Assembly (NCBI GenBank): GCA_024762735.1 | Contig: JANTGU010000157.1 | Coordinates: 1 to 5,945, forward strand | Origin: Bacteroidales bacterium | Lineage (GTDB): Bacteria > Bacteroidota > Bacteroidia > Bacteroidales > F082 | Length of the DNA stretch: 5,945 bases | Reading direction: 5' to 3' | Part shown: piece after piece, positions 1-5,945 of the stretch | Position numbering within the stretch: position 1 is the stretch's first letter | How the letters are laid out: each line of letters starts with the position of its first letter | Notes under the pieces: generated by a model | Databases searched by the model: none | Seen by the model: the letters and a program-made list of their open reading frames with translations, nothing else | Told to the model about the DNA's origin: nothing | Position numbers and translations under genes: made by a program

Positions 1-1
1 A

Positions 2-106
2 AAAAAAAGTTACAGAAGAATTAAAAAACTAAAGCTTGAACCTGAAATAACAGTTGGAATCAGGATGTTTTTTGGGGGACACCCTGGAATTAAATACCAC
101 ATTTGA
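2..106 (+). CDS. possible C-terminal tail of a gene entering from the left
   Basis: The frame beginning at base 2 stays open for 34 codons and stops with TGA at 104-106. The tail is lysine/arginine-rich at first (KKSYRRIKKLKLEPE) and then runs through ITVGIRMFFGG to KYHI, which could be a last beta-strand or simply chance. If real, the gene would converge on the barrel-protein gene ending at 162, leaving 55 bp between them. No start codon, domain or family can be recognised, and 34 open codons is not strong evidence. The other two + frames stop early (frame 1 at 22-24). No clear hairpin terminator is visible between 107 and 161. Confidence 0.25.
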   Translation, partial: KKSYRRIKKLKLEPEITVGIRMFFGGHPGIKYHI

Positions 107-161
107 AAATCAATACATTATAAAAGGTCTTTGAAAAAAGTGCATAAAACAGAAGAATCTT

Positions 162-2585
162 TTAAAAAATCCCACTTCCCGAGTCTTCTTTATCAGTTTC
201 AATGTGTTTATCCGATTTTTTAACTTTCCCTTTATTAAACCGAAAGGATAGTTTTACGATGAACATGTTTTTCAGCACGCTGATGTCAGTATGGGTATAT
301 TTTTCATAACCGTCGGCTTTTACATAACTGCCCTGGTCGTAATTGGTTCCCCAGTTGACCGGCAACATGTAACCCACCATGGCGGTTAAACGATTTTTCA
401 GAAAGGGTTGCTGAACCAACAGCAGCCAATAGTCGTTATTATCTCGTGAATAGCCCAGGGCATTGATGTTTTTACCCATGTCTCTCCGGTAATTCAAAAC
501 AATCACTCCATTGTTTTTGAGCCCCCTGAAAACCAGTTGAGAATTGGCTTTCCAGTCGTTAAGGCTGTTTGTGTAGCCATCATGTGTAATCTTGCTGCTG
601 TAATACCTGACACTGTTTTGCCAAATAAACAGCTTGCCGATAGGAATGGTAAAGTTAGCCTGAACCCCTTTGTCTTCATAATGCCCGATGTTGCTATATG
701 TGTACTCAAACATGCCATCGGGTCGTAGGAAACCTGTCTGCGAAATGTAGTTATTTGAGAATTGGTAATAGGGCTCCAACGAAATCAATCCCTGCATCAC
801 ACTAAGTTTTAGCGACAGTTTGTTGATAACCGAGGGTTTCAGATTGGGATTGCCCGTGGTGATGGTGGTTGGGTCGAGTTGTGAGCTAAAGGGGTTGGTT
901 TGACTGATGGACGGGTAATCGGCATCGGAGCGATACATCAGTTTTAGACTTGCTATTTTACTGAAGTCGTATTTAAGGTCAAAGTAAGGCTGATAAATCA
1001 TATACTGAAGGTTTTGTGTTTCGGTAACGGGATTGCTGTACTCGGCAGCCAGACCGGCTTTAGCACTGATTTTTTTACTGAAGGAATAAGATAGATAACC
1101 AAACAGGTTGTGGCGTACTTCGGTTTGAATAAAAGTTGCCGATGTATCGGACAATGCTAGGCTACCCGTGCCCACAAAACGGTTGTCCAGCTTTTTCCAG
1201 GTGTTTCCATATCCTGCTTGCAGATTCAGTTTAGACGTAAACTCATGGTTGTATTCGATATTCAGCTTGGTAAAATCCTTTTTGTTTGTCCCTTGTTCGG
1301 CGCGCCAGCTCGAGTCATCGTACGTGGTTTTGTTGGCATATTGCTCGCGATAAAAGTTATAGCTGAAACTGGCATCAATCCGGTCTTTATTCCCCAGCTT
1401 TCCAACATAAAAAAGCGTGTTGTATGAGTCGTTGGATTCTTTGTTTAAGGAGGTGTTGTACTGATAACTGTCAATCAGCTCTCCCGAGTCATAGGTGTTT
1501 GTTTGAAATGTCTGGTCAATCTGCTGGTTTGATTTTGGGAAGTTTGACACATTGCTTTCAAAACTTAGGGTATTCCTGGGATTGATATAATAGTCAGCAC
1601 CGAGGGTGTAATTGGTAATCTGATTTTGGAAAAACATGTTGGGCTCCTCATCGGGCGATGTTTCCCTGATTTCGCTGTTGTTTTCATAAATGGTTTCGTT
1701 GGCTGTTTTCAAGGCAAACTTTTGTAAATGATTGGTGATGCCTGCATAAACATTAAATTTGTTAAAAGAGTAGTTGTAAGTAGCATTGATGCCATTGATG
1801 GGAAGCAGGTATTGACGGTATTTTTGATCGGCATCAACCAGCAGCTGGTCGTTGATAAAAAACTCCTGACCCACGTAATCTTTTCTTAAAATAATATTGA
1901 TGATGGCTGAATAGCCTTCCAGCCCGTATCTGCCGCCGGGGTTCCGGATAACCTCCACTTTTTTCATTCTTTCTGGAGCAAGGTTTTTGATGTACTCCTG
2001 ATTTTTTTCTACTCCTTCCACCAGAAAAATCACTTTACTTGAATTATCAACCGAAATGGTGTTATTATACCTGTCATAACTCAATCCCGGAACTTTTTCC
2101 AATACCTCTTTGGCATCGGAAGCCCCCTGGCGCATATCATCGGTAACAATCTGCATATCTTTGTCGATACTGCTTTCCCTGCTGCTGGCGGTAACCTCTA
2201 CTTCATCCAGCGACTGCAAATCTTTTTTCATCTTGTAAATGCCCAGAAATTTACTGTTGCTGATATTGCCTATAATAACGGTGTCAGACACGTAGCCCAT
2301 GTAGCTGTATGCCAGCTTATAGCTGCCTGGTTTAACCGGAATATAAAAATATCCCTTTTCGTTGGTGATACCACCGGTTATCAAACTATCGGCAAGATTT
2401 AATACTGCCACCGAGCAGTACATAAGGTTATCGCCTGCTATGTCAGCTTTGATTTGTCCGGATAATTCGACGCTGCTTTGGGCATACATCGAACTACTTA
2501 GGGATATCGTTAACAGTAGCACTAAGCTTTTTAAAAGGAAATTTTTGGAGGTGTGTAAAATGGGAAATCGTTTCATATCATTCAT
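162..2585 (-). CDS. TonB-receptor-like outer-membrane beta-barrel protein
   Basis: This 807-residue protein is built like the Bacteroidota 'outer membrane beta-barrel family' proteins, relatives of TonB-dependent receptors. Residues 1-35 form a signal peptide: basic start, hydrophobic LLKSLVLLLTISL, and a probable cut near SMYA|QSS. Residues about 40-120 resemble a carboxypeptidase-regulatory-like beta-sandwich. Residues about 125-235 resemble a plug, with VPGLSYD near 165-171 and VEVIRNPGGRYG at 210-221 followed by IINIILRK. The rest, to about residue 783, is rich in alternating aromatic and polar strands typical of a barrel, ending in FIVKLSFRF. A short charged tail follows (VKKSDKH to the final GIF). 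Length is normal for the family. I see no obvious TonB box and no SusD-like partner, so substrate and energy coupling are unknown. ATG at 2585 was taken as start; Met4 (ATG at 2576) is an equally good alternative and leaves the signal peptide intact. The family is clear, the function is not. Confidence 0.87.
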   Translation of the reverse strand: MNDMKRFPILHTSKNFLLKSLVLLLTISLSSSMYAQSSVELSGQIKADIAGDNLMYCSVAVLNLADSLITGGITNEKGYFYIPVKPGSYKLAYSYMGYVSDTVIIGNISNSKFLGIYKMKKDLQSLDEVEVTASSRESSIDKDMQIVTDDMRQGASDAKEVLEKVPGLSYDRYNNTISVDNSSKVIFLVEGVEKNQEYIKNLAPERMKKVEVIRNPGGRYGLEGYSAIINIILRKDYVGQEFFINDQLLVDADQKYRQYLLPINGINATYNYSFNKFNVYAGITNHLQKFALKTANETIYENNSEIRETSPDEEPNMFFQNQITNYTLGADYYINPRNTLSFESNVSNFPKSNQQIDQTFQTNTYDSGELIDSYQYNTSLNKESNDSYNTLFYVGKLGNKDRIDASFSYNFYREQYANKTTYDDSSWRAEQGTNKKDFTKLNIEYNHEFTSKLNLQAGYGNTWKKLDNRFVGTGSLALSDTSATFIQTEVRHNLFGYLSYSFSKKISAKAGLAAEYSNPVTETQNLQYMIYQPYFDLKYDFSKIASLKLMYRSDADYPSISQTNPFSSQLDPTTITTGNPNLKPSVINKLSLKLSVMQGLISLEPYYQFSNNYISQTGFLRPDGMFEYTYSNIGHYEDKGVQANFTIPIGKLFIWQNSVRYYSSKITHDGYTNSLNDWKANSQLVFRGLKNNGVIVLNYRRDMGKNINALGYSRDNNDYWLLLVQQPFLKNRLTAMVGYMLPVNWGTNYDQGSYVKADGYEKYTHTDISVLKNMFIVKLSFRFNKGKVKKSDKHIETDKEDSGSGIF

Positions 2586-2605
2586 TATTTTTTTGTTTGA
2601 CGCAG

Positions 2606-2636
2606 CAAAAATAGATTGGGATACAAGGACCGGAAA
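2606..2636 (-). promoter_or_regulatory. predicted Bacteroidota-type promoter of the barrel-protein gene
   Basis: On the minus strand, TATTTTTG (2613 down to 2606) matches the Bacteroidota -7 consensus TAnnTTTG. TTTC (2636 to 2633) lies exactly 19 bases upstream and differs from the -33 consensus TTTG at one position. Transcription would start near 2600, leaving a leader of about 15-18 bases before ATG at 2585, or about 25 before Met4. The leader is A-rich with no Shine-Dalgarno sequence, as is usual in this phylum. Confidence 0.6.
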
Positions 2637-2908
2637 CTATTTATCGGTAAACGGGAGAAATGAATCGGTGAAGCTGCATGGATGGATACTGACCGCGCTG
2701 TTTTTCCAACACAATACGATGACAAAACCTGATTGACCTTATAGTTGTCTTTAGGACTCCCATGGAGGTTTCTGTAGGGGAGAGGATGTTTGACACTTAT
2801 ATATTCACGTACCTCAGTCAGATGCTATTGACGCACGGTTGCAAACCGTGCAAGGAGGGGGGCTCAAAAATTCTTAAATCTAAAATCTCCAATCATCATA
2901 CTTAAATC
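2637..2908. other. non-coding spacer between the barrel-protein gene and sucD terminator
   Basis: About 270 bases with no supportable gene on either strand. The + strand frame open up to 2736 is mostly antisense to the barrel gene. The spacer holds the inverted repeat at 2833-2851 and a G-rich run just after it (2854-2862). An AT-rich stretch at 2866-2908 contains the octamer CTTAAATC twice (2873-2880, 2901-2908); a third, inverted copy (2963-2970) overlaps the sucD stop codon. No tRNA-like fold or transposase remnant was recognised. It may be a decayed intergenic region or contain a small unrecognised RNA. Confidence 0.5.
2833..2851. repeat. perfect inverted repeat, 8-bp arms, 3-base loop
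   Basis: GCACGGTT (2833-2840) and AACCGTGC (2844-2851) are exact reverse complements separated by GCA. No T-run follows on either strand, so it does not look like an intrinsic terminator; a G-rich run (GGAGGGGGG) follows instead. It could be a REP-like palindromic element, a protein-binding operator, or a small RNA hairpin. Only one copy is visible in this window, so repeat status is unproven. Confidence 0.6.
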
Positions 2909-2945
2909 AAAAAAGGCTCCTCCGAAACCGGAGAAGCCTTTTTTT
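2909..2945 (-). terminator. symmetric intrinsic terminator downstream of sucD, probably bidirectional
   Basis: The stem pairs 2915-2918 with 2935-2938 (GGCT/AGCC). One C-A mismatch (2919/2934) follows, then 2920-2924 pairs with 2929-2933 (CTCCG/CGGAG) around the four-base loop AAAC. Six A residues (2909-2914) lie on the left and seven T residues (2939-2945) on the right, so both strands give a hairpin followed by a U-run. It lies about 27 bases past the sucD stop codon and would end sucD transcription. In the other direction it would block transcription entering sucD from the left. Confidence 0.88.
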
Positions 2946-2965
2946 AGTAAATCTGAGTTTAGGAT

Positions 2966-3838
2966 TTAAGCACCCAACACTTCAGCCATTTTTTTGCCTA
3001 AGTCAGCAGGAGAGTCAACCACGTGAATACCGCAGTCGCGAAGAATCTCTTTTTTAGCTTCGGCCGTATCGGCTTTACCGCCAATAATAGCACCGGCATG
3101 TCCCATGGTGCGGCCTTTAGGAGCGGTAGCGCCGGCAATAAAGCTGACAACAGGTTTGGTGCCATGCTCTTTATACCAGTGAGCAGCGTCGGCTTCCATG
3201 TTGCCGCCAATTTCACCAATCATTACTACGCCTTCGGTTTCAGGATCGTTCATAAACAGTTCCAGTGCATCGCGGGTGGAAGTGCCAATAATGGGGTCGC
3301 CACCGATTCCAATGGCAGTGGTTTGGCCAAGGCCGATGCGGGTTAGTTGATCAACAGCTTCGTAGGTTAAGGTGCCGGAACGTGAAACGATGCCCACGCG
3401 GCCTTTTTTATGAATAAAGCCGGGCATGATACCCACCTTGGCTTCGTCAGAAGTGATCACTCCCGGGCAGTTAGGCCCAACCAATCTTGCATCCCTATCT
3501 TTAAGGTACTCTTTAACGGTAACCATGTCCTCGGTAGGAATGCCTTCGGTGATGCAAATAATCACTTTGATACCAGCTTCGGCAGCTTCCATGATGGCGT
3601 CAGCAGCAAATGGAGGCGGTACAAAAATTACCGATGTATCAGCGCCTGCTTTTTCAACAGCCTCTTTTACGGTATTAAAAACAGGTTTTCCCAGGTGTTC
3701 CTGACCGCCTTTTCCGGGGGTAACACCACCAACAACGTTGGTACCATAATCAATCATCTGCGAAGCGTGAAAAGTTCCTTCGCCTCCGGTAAATCCCTGA
3801 ACGATGACTTTCGAATCTTTATTTACTAAAACACTCAT
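2966..3838 (-). CDS. sucD: succinyl-CoA synthetase (succinate-CoA ligase) alpha subunit
   Basis: SucD pairs with SucC (beta subunit) in the cytoplasm to interconvert succinyl-CoA plus ADP/GDP and phosphate with succinate, CoA and ATP/GTP, the substrate-level phosphorylation step of the TCA cycle. The 290-residue product is full length for the family. The N-terminal CoA-binding Rossmann fold carries GFTGGEGTFH (15-24). GPNCPG (121-126) is the alpha-subunit signature in the middle, and GRTMGHAGAI contains His247, the residue phosphorylated during catalysis (His246 in E. coli). The start at 3838 is well placed: VNKDSKVIVQGF is the usual N-terminus, and the leader is A-rich without a Shine-Dalgarno sequence. 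sucC is not adjacent, so the partner must be encoded elsewhere. The gene is transcribed alone, from its own -7 element at 3877-3884 to the terminator at 2909-2945, and is divergent from mnmE. Confidence 0.97.
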   Translation of the reverse strand: MSVLVNKDSKVIVQGFTGGEGTFHASQMIDYGTNVVGGVTPGKGGQEHLGKPVFNTVKEAVEKAGADTSVIFVPPPFAADAIMEAAEAGIKVIICITEGIPTEDMVTVKEYLKDRDARLVGPNCPGVITSDEAKVGIMPGFIHKKGRVGIVSRSGTLTYEAVDQLTRIGLGQTTAIGIGGDPIIGTSTRDALELFMNDPETEGVVMIGEIGGNMEADAAHWYKEHGTKPVVSFIAGATAPKGRTMGHAGAIIGGKADTAEAKKEILRDCGIHVVDSPADLGKKMAEVLGA

Positions 3839-3876
3839 TTGTATATCTGTTTTTCGATGTTTACTAAAATAGTGGC

Positions 3877-3884
3877 CAAAGGTA
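3877..3884 (-). promoter_or_regulatory. predicted -7 element of the sucD promoter
   Basis: On the minus strand TACCTTTG matches TAnnTTTG exactly. Transcription would begin near 3872, giving a leader of about 35 bases before the sucD ATG. No clean TTTG lies about 19 bases upstream, only T-rich sequence (TTTTTA), so the -33 half is weak. Confidence 0.55.
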
Positions 3885-3918
3885 ATACGATTTGTATAAA
3901 ATGTAAAAATTAAATGCG

Positions 3919-3926
3919 TAATTTTG
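3919..3926 (+). promoter_or_regulatory. predicted -7 element of the mnmE promoter
   Basis: TAATTTTG matches TAnnTTTG. The nearest TTTG (3891-3894) is 24 bases upstream, longer than the usual spacing of about 19-21. The start would fall near 3932, leaving a leader of roughly 22 bases before ATG at 3955, A/T-rich and without a Shine-Dalgarno sequence. It lies 34 bases from the opposing sucD -7 element, so the two upstream regions overlap. Confidence 0.5.
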
Positions 3927-3954
3927 TTATTTACAAATCATTTTAAATTACTGT

Positions 3955-5364
3955 ATGACATCGTTCAATAACAAGCTGTTAAGCAATGATACCATTTGCG
4001 CGGTAGCCACAGCCCCCGGTTCAGGCGCCATTGCCATCGTGCGGATGAGTGGCAGGGAGAGCCTTTCGGTATTGTGGAAGGTGTTTAAGCCCCGCAACAA
4101 AAAGGTGTCTAAACAAACCATGGAAAGTCACAAACTCTATTTTGGCAGCATCGTGGATGGTGATAACGAGATTGACGAGGTGCTGGTTTCGTGGTTTAAA
4201 GCACCTCATTCCTACACCGGTGAAGATTCGGTGGAAATTTCATGTCACGGATCCGTGTTTATCCAGCAAAAAATGATTGAATTGCTGGTCATGCACGGGG
4301 TCAGGATGGCTGATGCCGGCGAATTCACCAAGCGTGCCTTTTTAAACGGGAAGATGGATTTATCGCAGGCCGAAGCGGTGGCAGATTTAATCGCTTCCCA
4401 ATCGAAAATGGCTCACAGGGTTGCGCTCCATCAGATGAGAGGAGGATTTTCGAAGCGAATTGGTCAACTGCGTCAAAAGCTGCTGGAGTTTGCCTCGCTC
4501 ATTGAACTGGAACTTGATTTTAGCGAGGAGGATGTGGAGTTTGCCAACCGTCAGGAGCTGTTTATTTTACTGAATGAGCTTAAAAATGAGTTGTTTCATC
4601 TGATCTCCTCCTTTCAGTATGGAAACGTGATTAAAAAGGGTATTCCGGTGGCCATCATCGGGAAACCCAACACCGGGAAATCGACACTGCTTAATGCGCT
4701 GCTTAACGAGGAAAAAGCCATTGTTTCCGATATTCCGGGAACCACCCGCGATGCCATTGAAGACACCATCGTGATGGATGGCTACACTTTTCGGTTTATC
4801 GATACCGCCGGTTTGCGAGCATCGGAGGATAAGGTGGAGAACATAGGGATCGAGCGTACCTACGACAAAATCAACCAGGCCACCTTAATATTATATGTGT
4901 GCGACATCAGCCTGATTAACGAAAAATCGGCCAACGAAATGTTGGAGGAGTTTAAAACTTTTATCGAAGATGACTCCAAACATTTTATTCTGGTAGCCAA
5001 TAAAATTGACAAGTTGGAAGAGATTCCACCCCATTTAAAGGATTTGCTTGAATTAGAAACGGTTTTTGTTTCGGCCAAGCGTAAAGAGAACATCCATTTG
5101 TTGGCAGAAACGCTGGTTGACAAGGTTAGAAACGAGCACATTCACGATGACGTTATCGTAACCAACACCCGTCATTACGAAGCACTTTCTGCAGCTCTGG
5201 AGTCTGTTAACCAGGTGGAAACCGGCTTGCAAAACGACCTTCCCGGCGATTTGGTAGCCATCGACCTGAGACAGGCATTGCATTACCTTGGCACAGTTAC
5301 CGGCCAGATTACCACGAACGAGATACTGGGCTCAATTTTCTCGAAGTTTTGTATCGGAAAATGA
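3955..5364 (+). CDS. mnmE: tRNA modification GTPase MnmE (TrmE/ThdF)
   Basis: MnmE works with MnmG (GidA) to add aminomethyl or carboxymethylaminomethyl groups to C5 of the wobble uridine (U34) of certain tRNAs, using a folate one-carbon unit and GTP. The 469-residue product is close to the usual 450-470. The N-terminal folate-binding and dimerisation domain begins DTICAVATAPGSGAIAIVRMSG-like around residues 12-33. A helical domain flanks the inserted G domain. The G motifs are complete: G1 GKPNTGKS (236-243), G2 TTRD (263-266), G3 DTAG (283-286), G4 NKID (349-352) and G5 SAK (373-375). The C-terminus is FCIGK, with the invariant catalytic-site Cys466. The start at 3955 is supported by the standard N-terminal spacing and a -7 element just upstream. 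No mnmG is nearby. No hairpin terminator follows the stop, so read-through toward rnpB is possible. The reading frame is intact. Confidence 0.97.
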   Translation: MTSFNNKLLSNDTICAVATAPGSGAIAIVRMSGRESLSVLWKVFKPRNKKVSKQTMESHKLYFGSIVDGDNEIDEVLVSWFKAPHSYTGEDSVEISCHGSVFIQQKMIELLVMHGVRMADAGEFTKRAFLNGKMDLSQAEAVADLIASQSKMAHRVALHQMRGGFSKRIGQLRQKLLEFASLIELELDFSEEDVEFANRQELFILLNELKNELFHLISSFQYGNVIKKGIPVAIIGKPNTGKSTLLNALLNEEKAIVSDIPGTTRDAIEDTIVMDGYTFRFIDTAGLRASEDKVENIGIERTYDKINQATLILYVCDISLINEKSANEMLEEFKTFIEDDSKHFILVANKIDKLEEIPPHLKDLLELETVFVSAKRKENIHLLAETLVDKVRNEHIHDDVIVTNTRHYEALSAALESVNQVETGLQNDLPGDLVAIDLRQALHYLGTVTGQITTNEILGSIFSKFCIGK

Positions 5365-5475
5365 TATATTAGCAATCGCACCATTCTCAGAATAAATTGT
5401 TTTTCTATACTCTTCTCAGTAATTGAGCCATAGAACCATCAAGCAATTTACCCTCCATACTTGGCATAATATCTG

Positions 5476-5483
5476 TATCTTTG
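5476..5483 (+). promoter_or_regulatory. predicted -7 element of the rnpB promoter
   Basis: TATCTTTG matches the Bacteroidota -7 consensus and ends seven bases before the 5' strand of the P1 helix of RNase P RNA, which is where a transcription start would be expected (about 5488-5490). A matching -33 TTTG at normal spacing is not seen; TTTA at 5447-5450 is 25 bases upstream and TTGG at 5461-5464 is too close. The precise fit to the RNA 5' end is the main support. Confidence 0.65.
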
Positions 5484-5489
5484 CAGCCG

Positions 5490-5867
5490 TTACGAGCTGT
5501 TCTGTCGCTGCGCTGTTTGGCGCAGAGGAAAGTCGGGACAACACAGAGCACCATACTTCCTAACGGGAAGGCCACGCGACGAGCGTGGACAGCAAGTGCC
5601 ACAGAAAATAACCGCCATGCCCATGGTGTGGTAAGGGTGAAAACGTGGGGTAAGAGCCCACGAGCCGCGATGGTGACACCGTGGTTGGGTAAACCTTATG
5701 GGTTGCAAGACCAAATATGCCGGCGTTGTCGTGCCTAGCACGGCTGAAGGGCTGCTCGTTCGAGCCGGTGGGTAGGTTGCTAAAGGTTGTCAGTGATGGC
5801 AACCGCAGATAAATGACAGAAGTCGTGCCCCCGGTACGATACAGAATCCCGCTTACAGGCTCGTAAC
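5490..5867 (+). ncRNA. rnpB: RNase P RNA, bacterial class A
   Basis: This is the catalytic RNA that, with the RnpA protein, removes 5' leaders from precursor tRNAs. GTTACGAGC (5490-5498) and GCTCGTAAC (5859-5867) form a perfect 9-bp P1 helix enclosing 378 bases, close to the 377 of E. coli. The first conserved region GAGGAAAGTC begins at 5525. P4 pairs 5530-5538 with 5847-5854, leaving U5533 as the conserved bulged uridine. The last conserved region ACAGAATCCCGCTTA lies at 5841-5855. Between them, AACCGCC (5608-5614), GGTAAGGGTGAAA (5629-5641), GGTAAGAGCCCAC and GGGTAAACC follow the E. coli order. GGTGGGTAGG (5767-5776) matches the L15 region that binds the CCA end of pre-tRNA. Apparent reading frames across this interval on both strands are by-products of its base composition. 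The exact 5' and 3' ends may differ by a few bases. Confidence 0.97.
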
Positions 5868-5873
5868 TTTTTT
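5859..5873 (+). terminator. T-run after P1 helix, possible rnpB terminator
   Basis: The 3' strand of P1 is followed directly by six T residues (5868-5873). The closing P1 helix could act with this U-run to end transcription, although its two strands are far apart, so it is not a classical local hairpin. No better hairpin is visible before the window end; CAAG/CTTG at 5932-5944 is only four base pairs. Confidence 0.35.
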
Positions 5874-5945
5874 CTACTCTTTTCTGGGCAAACTATAAAT
5901 TGTTATCCAAAAACAAGCATTAAATATTTTTCAAGAAAAACTTGT

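Noticed and set aside
2362..2736. 124-codon + strand frame over the start of the barrel gene
   Set aside because: The first 224 bases are antisense to a well-supported signal peptide and domain; the rest has no recognisable motif and overlaps the promoter of that gene.
2833..2851. Inverted repeat as an intrinsic terminator
   Set aside because: No T-run follows on either strand, and no transcript in view would end there.
3410..3829. 139-codon + strand frame opposite sucD
   Set aside because: It is a mirror of the sucD coding strand, whose catalytic motifs are all intact.
5405..5602. 65-codon minus-strand frame partly antisense to rnpB
   Set aside because: Most of it lies opposite the structured RNase P RNA; only about 20 codons (MPSMEGKLLDG...) fall outside it, with no promoter or recognisable family.
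5481..5802. Several frames of 80-85 codons across 5481-5802 on both strands
   Set aside because: They coincide with rnpB, whose conserved helices and motifs explain the sequence; their proteins are Arg/Pro/Thr-rich and low in recognisable structure.
5932..5944. CAAG-AAAAA-CTTG hairpin near the right edge as rnpB terminator
   Set aside because: Only four base pairs, and no T-run can be seen before the window ends.
1..5945. CRISPR array, insertion sequence, toxin-antitoxin or defence genes
   Set aside because: No regularly spaced repeats, transposase or integrase motifs, or small paired genes were found on either strand.

Overview
The window looks like an ordinary chromosomal segment of a Bacteroidota bacterium. 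Four signs point there: promoter elements of the TAnnTTTG (-7) type before several genes; A/T-rich leaders without a Shine-Dalgarno sequence; an outer-membrane beta-barrel protein built as carboxypeptidase-regulatory-like domain, plug and barrel; and the overall style of the proteins. The order or genus cannot be fixed from the sequence. An anaerobic or marine Bacteroidales/Marinilabiliales relative is only a guess.

Layout, left to right. Positions 2-106 hold a possible C-terminal tail of a + strand gene that starts before the window (weak). Positions 162-2585 (-) encode an 807-residue TonB-receptor-like outer-membrane protein with its own promoter (-7 at 2606-2613, -33-like at 2633-2636). 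Positions 2637-2908 are a non-coding spacer with a perfect 8-bp inverted repeat at 2833-2851. A symmetric, probably bidirectional terminator lies at 2909-2945. Positions 2966-3838 (-) are sucD, the succinyl-CoA synthetase alpha subunit. Positions 3839-3954 are a compact divergent promoter region with a good -7 element on each strand. Positions 3955-5364 (+) are mnmE, the tRNA wobble-uridine modification GTPase. Positions 5490-5867 (+) are rnpB, a complete bacterial class A RNase P RNA closed by a perfect 9-bp P1 helix and preceded by TATCTTTG at 5476-5483.

The genes do not form one pathway. sucD belongs to the TCA cycle, mnmE and rnpB serve tRNA modification and processing, and the barrel protein is a surface or transport protein of unknown substrate. 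The close mnmE-rnpB arrangement is the only functional theme shared by neighbours (tRNA maturation), and it may be coincidental.

I found no convincing undescribed system. The items most worth a second look are the inverted repeat at 2833-2851 (possibly REP-like), the shared sucD/mnmE promoter region, the mnmE 3' end (which corresponds to a known integrase target in other bacteria), and the solitary barrel protein with no partner gene in view.
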